A stretch of DNA of 64,000 nt from positions 868,001-932,000 of the forward strand of contig NZ_JACOQK010000001.1 of assembly GCF_014297275.1 (NCBI RefSeq), in the 5' to 3' direction. The position numbers and the translations under genes were made by a program. Origin of the DNA: Clostridium facile (GTDB lineage: Bacteria > Bacillota > Clostridia > Oscillospirales > Ruminococcaceae). The first letter of the stretch is position 1; each line of letters opens with the position of its first letter. The notes under the pieces were generated by a model, which worked only from the letters and a program-made list of their open reading frames with translations, was not told where the DNA came from and did no database searches. Below, piece by piece: positions 60,954-64,000 of this stretch.

Positions 60954-61505
60954 TCAAGCAGCCACAGTCAGCTGCAAAATACTTCGTCCATTGTTGTATA
61001 GCCGCCAATACACATCCCTGCATTTTTTGAATTTGGCGAATATCTGTTTTGCTTCACATTCATTGCAGTAAACCTTCCAGCAACCAACACACTTGCAGTT
61101 TTTTCCTTCATTTTCAATAAATCCAACCACATCCCACAATGGATACCCCAGAAACAAGCCAATTTCATGGGGAAATTCATCCATCTCACAAAAACGACCC
61201 TGTAACTGTTGGATAGCGCTATCAAGGTCAGTTTCCATATATCCACAGCTTTTTAAAAAGCAGCGAACACCCGGCTTGTTCAAATCCTGTTTTAATTTAG
61301 ATTTGCGGAACACATAAATCAACGCATGGTGCTCTTTTTTTCGTAACACTACAATAAAAATTCCTTTTTGATTGAGTTTGTAGTTCCAGCAATTTAGTTG
61401 TTGTTCTAACTCCAAATCAGAAGAAAATGAAAAGTTAAACAGACTGGCTGTTTTTAAGGAAGCCAGAGTAGGGGAACATAGTTCTACCAAATATTTTTCA
61501 AACAT
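60954..61505 (-). CDS. DUF3793 family protein
   Basis: Protein of 183 aa. The pattern L-V-E-L-C-S-P-T-L-A-S-L-K-T-A-S-L-F-N at the start, L-R-K-K-E-H-H-A-L-I-Y-V-F-R, E-F-P-H-E-I-G-L-F-L-G-Y-P and the C-rich stretch C-K-C-V-G-C-W-K-V-Y-C identify DUF3793, seen in Clostridia near feoAB and flavodoxin genes. Function unknown; the Cys pairs may bind metal or a cluster. The ribosome site AGGAGG lies before ATG 61505. Confidence 0.9.
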   Translation of the reverse strand: MFEKYLVELCSPTLASLKTASLFNFSFSSDLELEQQLNCWNYKLNQKGIFIVVLRKKEHHALIYVFRKSKLKQDLNKPGVRCFLKSCGYMETDLDSAIQQLQGRFCEMDEFPHEIGLFLGYPLWDVVGFIENEGKNCKCVGCWKVYCNECEAKQIFAKFKKCRDVYWRLYNNGRSILQLTVAA

Positions 61506-61522
61506 GGCAATCCTCCTATCCG

Positions 61523-61807
61523 TTATTGTGGGCAGTGTTCCGCCAGAACATTGTGCAGCGCAGAGGCACTGCTGGTATGCACACGGACAATGGGTACATG
61601 ATTCTTTTTCGCCTCTTGGGATGCACTAAGTACCATTTTATGGGATACTGTATTGGTAAATAAAATCATTAAATCTGGACATCCTAGTTTTTTTCTCAAC
61701 GCCCCTTTTTCTTTTGCAAAAACTTTTGCTTTACAGCCATATTTTTTACATATGGATTGATATTGGCAGGTCATGCACTCGTTGCCTCCAATAATGACGA
61801 TGCTCAT
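61523..61807 (-). CDS. DUF2325 family protein
   Basis: Protein of 94 aa. It begins M-S-I-V-I-I-G-G-N-E-C-M with C-Q-Y and further Cys at 20-25, then L-M-I-L-F-T-N-T-V-S-H-K-M-V and N-H-V-P-I-V-R-V-H-T-S-S-A-S-A-L, the DUF2325 pattern. Family members are of unknown function, often near iron-uptake genes. It is the first gene of the operon, with AAGGAGG seven bases before ATG 61807. Confidence 0.9.
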   Translation of the reverse strand: MSIVIIGGNECMTCQYQSICKKYGCKAKVFAKEKGALRKKLGCPDLMILFTNTVSHKMVLSASQEAKKNHVPIVRVHTSSASALHNVLAEHCPQ

Positions 61808-61824
61808 AATATCCTCCTTATTTT

Positions 61825-61992
61825 GTTAGCATGTGCTAACTTTTCATCTTATAAAAAGCACCAGAATGGTGCAATTATTTTTTGGCATTGCTATGCGTTA
61901 CTGCAAATCAATTGTTTAACCTGTTTTACTATTATAAATTAGCATATGCTAACTTGTCAAGTAAAAAATCATAAGTTAGTTATAACTAACTT
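61825..61992 (-). promoter_or_regulatory. Promoter with three palindromic operators, DUF2325 operon
   Basis: Read on the minus strand, TTGACA (61960-61955), 18 bases, TATAAT (61936-61931). The perfect palindrome TTAGCATATGCTAA (61939-61952) fills the spacer. A second, GTTAGCATGTGCTAAC (61825-61840), lies in the leader near the ribosome site; a third, AAGTTAGTTATAACTAACTT (61973-61992), lies upstream of the -35. The half-site TTAGCnT resembles operators of DtxR/MntR-type metal regulators, so repression by iron or manganese is likely. Confidence 0.8.
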
Positions 61993-62578
61993 TGACTATT
62001 ACTATACACACCATTTTATATTTTGTCAATAGCTTTTCTATAAATTATCATATTTAACAAAAATATAAAAATTTTTTATTACATTACTACAATATTAAAC
62101 TAGAGGATTTCTATATTATCAATTAAAAATTTTTGTTGCATATCTAACGAATATACCATATGATAGTAATAGAAGTTAAATTTAGAGTAGAGAATATTCT
62201 TTTAATATATTATTGCTTTGTCCCCAAAATAAATTATAATTAAGTAAAAAAATGTAAATTTTGTTTCACATGAAACAAAATCAATTTTTTATTTTTACAA
62301 ATAATGTAACTCTAGCATATTAAAGCCCTTTTTCCATTTTAGGAAAATTTTATCATATTATTTTTATTTTATTTGCATATATATATAAATAAAATCAGTT
62401 AAATCTGCAGCAAATTATACATAGTTTGCAAAAAAAATATAAAAGTTTTCTCATATCTATAGACGAATTGCATACATTGTATTATAATAGCCGTGATATA
62501 GAAATTAGAAACAATTATTAATTTTAAATAAAAACAGAAACCTTATAGCAAACTATGTGTGTAAAGGAGCTGTGTGTA
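61993..62578. other. Long AT-rich gene-free region containing a parS-like site
   Basis: Nearly 600 bases of very AT-rich DNA with no supported gene. It holds the parS-like 16-mer at 62262 (listed separately) and TATAAT near 62481. AAAGGAG (62563-62569) is the ribosome site of the next gene. Confidence 0.45.
62262..62277. promoter_or_regulatory. parS-like ParB (Spo0J) binding site
   Basis: TGTTTCACATGAAACA differs at one position from the conserved TGTTTCACGTGAAACA of Firmicutes chromosome-partitioning sites (the central G is A). The surrounding TTT/AAA extends the dyad to 11-bp arms around a two-base centre. Its location in open intergenic DNA is typical. Confidence 0.55.
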
Positions 62579-63181
62579 TTGAACGTCTATTCACATTTAC
62601 ATGTGAGCCGGATTGTCCGCAGATATATTCAACGGGAATTTGGGGTGCATTTACCAGTTATGACTTTTGCCTATGGCAATATGAGGCCTGATTTTTCCCC
62701 AAAGTGTAAACGGATCCCCCATTATAAAAAAGATATGTACGAAAATATCCGCCAGGAAATTTCCGATTTGGCCAATTGCGAAAAAGAAAAAATGAACCGT
62801 TTTCTGTTAGCGGACCGTTTAGGGGTGATTTGCCATTACCTGTGTGACTTTTTCTGCTATGCCCATTCAGAGAAATTTACAGGCAGCTTGCGGGAACATT
62901 TTAAATACGAAAGTTTGCTCAACCGGTATATCAAACAGCGGCGCCGTACATGCGAGCAGGTCAATTTTTTAGCGGATGCCCAGATTACCACCAATTTATT
63001 CGACCTGTTGGAGCGGTTGGATGAACAGTATGAGAACTATATCCGTTTGGAAACCCTGCCAGGATTTGATATGGTTTGCGCTTTACAGGCATGTATTGAG
63101 GTAACTGTGCGGATATTGGCGATTATTATCTGTAAATCCCAAGTAAGCACCCGTGTCCATAGAGACCAGGTTTTGGCATAA
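62579..63181 (+). CDS. Zinc-dependent phospholipase C-like protein
   Basis: Protein of 200 aa. The pattern S-H-L-H-V-S-R near the start, G-N-M-R-P-D-F-S-P, R-I-P-H-Y, R-L-G-V-I-C-H-Y-L-C-D-F-F-C-Y-A-H and F-T-G-S-L-R-E-H-F-K-Y-E follows the metal-binding His/Asp layout of the zinc phospholipase C fold. There is no signal peptide, so it is probably cytoplasmic and its substrate is unknown. I start at TTG 62579, nine bases after AAAGGAG; ATG 62555 lies upstream of that site. Confidence 0.82.
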   Translation: MNVYSHLHVSRIVRRYIQREFGVHLPVMTFAYGNMRPDFSPKCKRIPHYKKDMYENIRQEISDLANCEKEKMNRFLLADRLGVICHYLCDFFCYAHSEKFTGSLREHFKYESLLNRYIKQRRRTCEQVNFLADAQITTNLFDLLERLDEQYENYIRLETLPGFDMVCALQACIEVTVRILAIIICKSQVSTRVHRDQVLA

Positions 63182-63205
63182 TATAAAAACACAGGAAAAG
63201 AAAAA

Positions 63206-63240
63206 GGATCGGAATGATAAAGTTCCGATCCTATTATTTT
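63206..63240. terminator. Bidirectional terminator between convergent genes
   Basis: GGATCGGAA (63206-63214) pairs with TTCCGATCC (63223-63231), with A-run on the left and T-rich sequence on the right. Confidence 0.88.
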
Positions 63241-63272
63241 TGTTTGCATCAATCTTTTTCAAATGAAAATCT

Positions 63273-63488
63273 TTAAATTTTTGCCAGTTTTTTGTGGAAC
63301 TCCTCAGAATCACAAACCACTTTTACTGGCTGGTTAAAGTCCAAAGAGAACAATCCAATAAAGGATTTTGCGTCTACAGCAATTTGCTCATCGAGTGAAT
63401 GTAATGTGACGTCCTCATCTGTGCTGCAAGCAAGTTCTTGTAAACGTTGGATTTCTTCAATTGAGTTAAACATTTTTTCTGTTACCAT
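63273..63488 (-). CDS. HPr/Crh-like protein lacking the phospho-histidine
   Basis: Protein of 71 aa. V-D-A-K-S-F-I-G-L-F-S-L-D (residues 39-51) is the regulatory-serine region of HPr and Crh, with Ser42 matching Ser46 of HPr. The N-terminal H-A-R-P-A loop that holds His15 is missing. It therefore cannot act in sugar phosphotransfer but could, like Crh, act as a serine-phosphorylated partner. AAAAGGAG lies before ATG 63488; a promoter is seen upstream. Confidence 0.8.
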   Translation of the reverse strand: MVTEKMFNSIEEIQRLQELACSTDEDVTLHSLDEQIAVDAKSFIGLFSLDFNQPVKVVCDSEEFHKKLAKI

Positions 63489-63552
63489 AACGCATACTCC
63501 TTTTCTAATCTTGGAATCGGATTTGGATTCATTTTCCTTATCCTTACTTTTT

Positions 63553-63580
63553 ATTATACACAGGAGAAAAAGCTTGTCAA
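63553..63580 (-). promoter_or_regulatory. Promoter of the HPr-like gene
   Basis: On the minus strand TTGACA (63580-63575), 16 bases, TATAAT (63558-63553). Confidence 0.75.
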
Positions 63581-63662
63581 TGGTAAAAAAGTATAAATTT
63601 GTCCTATTTTTATCCTTGTTTTTAAATAAAATTTAAAACTATTGCAAAAGAGGGTGGGTTCT

Positions 63663-63959
63663 ATGCTAATACGTGGGGAAGATTTACGCTGTAAAGACGT
63701 AATTAATTTAAAAGATGGTGTTAAAATTGGTACAGTAGATGATTTTGAACTGGATAGCTGTACTGCACAAATCCAGGCAATTGTAATTGGAGGAAGAAAA
63801 AAATTTTTTGGCCTGTTAGGGCAGGAAGAAGATATTGTGATTTGCTGGAAAGATATCAATGTAATAGGGGAAGACGCGATACTAGTTTGTCTAGAACAAT
63901 GCAATTGTTGCCATCCAAAACGAAACCGGGGACAATTTTTCCGTAATTTATTTGGATAA
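63663..63959 (+). CDS. YlmC/YmxH family PRC-barrel sporulation protein
   Basis: Protein of 98 aa with a PRC-barrel fold: R-G-E-D-L-R-C-K-D-V-I-N-L, G-V-K-I-G-T-V-D-D-F-E-L-D and I-V-I-G-G-R-K-K-F-F-G-L-L-G-Q-E-E-D-I-V-I. YlmC/YmxH proteins are found in spore formers and are linked to sporulation. A short Cys/Lys/Arg-rich tail (C-N-C-C-H-P-K-R) ends it. I start at ATG 63663 behind GAGGGTGGG. Confidence 0.9.
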   Translation: MLIRGEDLRCKDVINLKDGVKIGTVDDFELDSCTAQIQAIVIGGRKKFFGLLGQEEDIVICWKDINVIGEDAILVCLEQCNCCHPKRNRGQFFRNLFG

Positions 63960-64000
63960 ATGGAAGAATGCGGTTGACTTTTTATGAAAAAAATAGGATA

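Overview
The window looks like chromosomal DNA from an anaerobic, probably spore-forming member of the Clostridia, most likely a gut Oscillospiraceae/Ruminococcaceae-type bacterium. The evidence is moderate-to-low GC, strong AAGGAGG ribosome sites, a class II (B12-dependent) ribonucleotide reductase, rubrerythrin, the CtsR-McsA-McsB-ClpC operon, a YlmC/YmxH-type sporulation protein, a Cys/Gly-rich mini-protein behind a sigma-K-like promoter, and CoA-dehydratase activase-type proteins. I found no rRNA, tRNA, intact insertion sequence or prophage.

Layout. 1-8562: a housekeeping operon (priA end, def, fmt, membrane Zn-protease, rsmB, rlmN, PP2C phosphatase, PASTA kinase, rsgA). 8563-9160: a six-repeat type I-C-like CRISPR array with no cas genes in the window. 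9326-14111: DUF3784 and nitrilase genes (minus strand), a cupin, nrdJ and dut. 14608-19715: a split activase/dehydratase pair, a lone BMC-domain-like protein and a zinc-ribbon protein. 20196-22409: a mini Cys-rich protein, a lipoprotein and two tandem paralogous membrane proteins. 22668-27333: the CtsR heat-shock operon with its operator and promoter visible. 28098-38813: two very large secreted alpha-L-rhamnosidase-type enzymes (GH106-like and GH78) sharing the same C-terminal FIVAR-like repeats and anchor, with rubrerythrin between them. 39132-40797: DUF134 regulator plus NifX-like protein behind a perfect 16-bp inverted repeat, then a PNPOx-fold protein. 41163-42518: cupin plus aldo/keto reductase behind a MerR-type promoter.

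43566-49759: a Bce-type antibiotic-peptide sensing and resistance module (response regulator, intramembrane-type kinase, ABC ATPase, large permease), continued by a lipoprotein, a small membrane protein and a GT51 peptidoglycan polymerase. 49923-50040: four back-to-back dyads between convergent genes. 50404-52918: VOC protein, a TIR-like protein lacking the expected glutamate, and a DUF4253 protein with an attenuator-like leader. 53200-55578: a MerR regulator with its own ABC-2 transporter. 55579-56100: an unexplained hairpin-rich island. 56135-60290: DUF454, a nitrous-oxide-stimulated-promoter family protein and a CydDC-like ABC pair. 60495-61992: flavodoxin, DUF3793 and DUF2325 behind three palindromes of the TTAGC..GCTAA type. 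62262: a parS-like 16-mer. 62579-63959: zinc phospholipase C-like protein, HPr/Crh-like protein and YlmC.

The least explained and most testable items are the palindrome-controlled DUF2325/DUF3793/flavodoxin operon, the DUF134 operator, the dyad cluster at 49.9 kb, the hairpin-rich island at 55.6-56.1 kb, the TIR-like protein, and the Bce module extended by a GT51 enzyme. All functional statements come from reading motifs; no database search was run.
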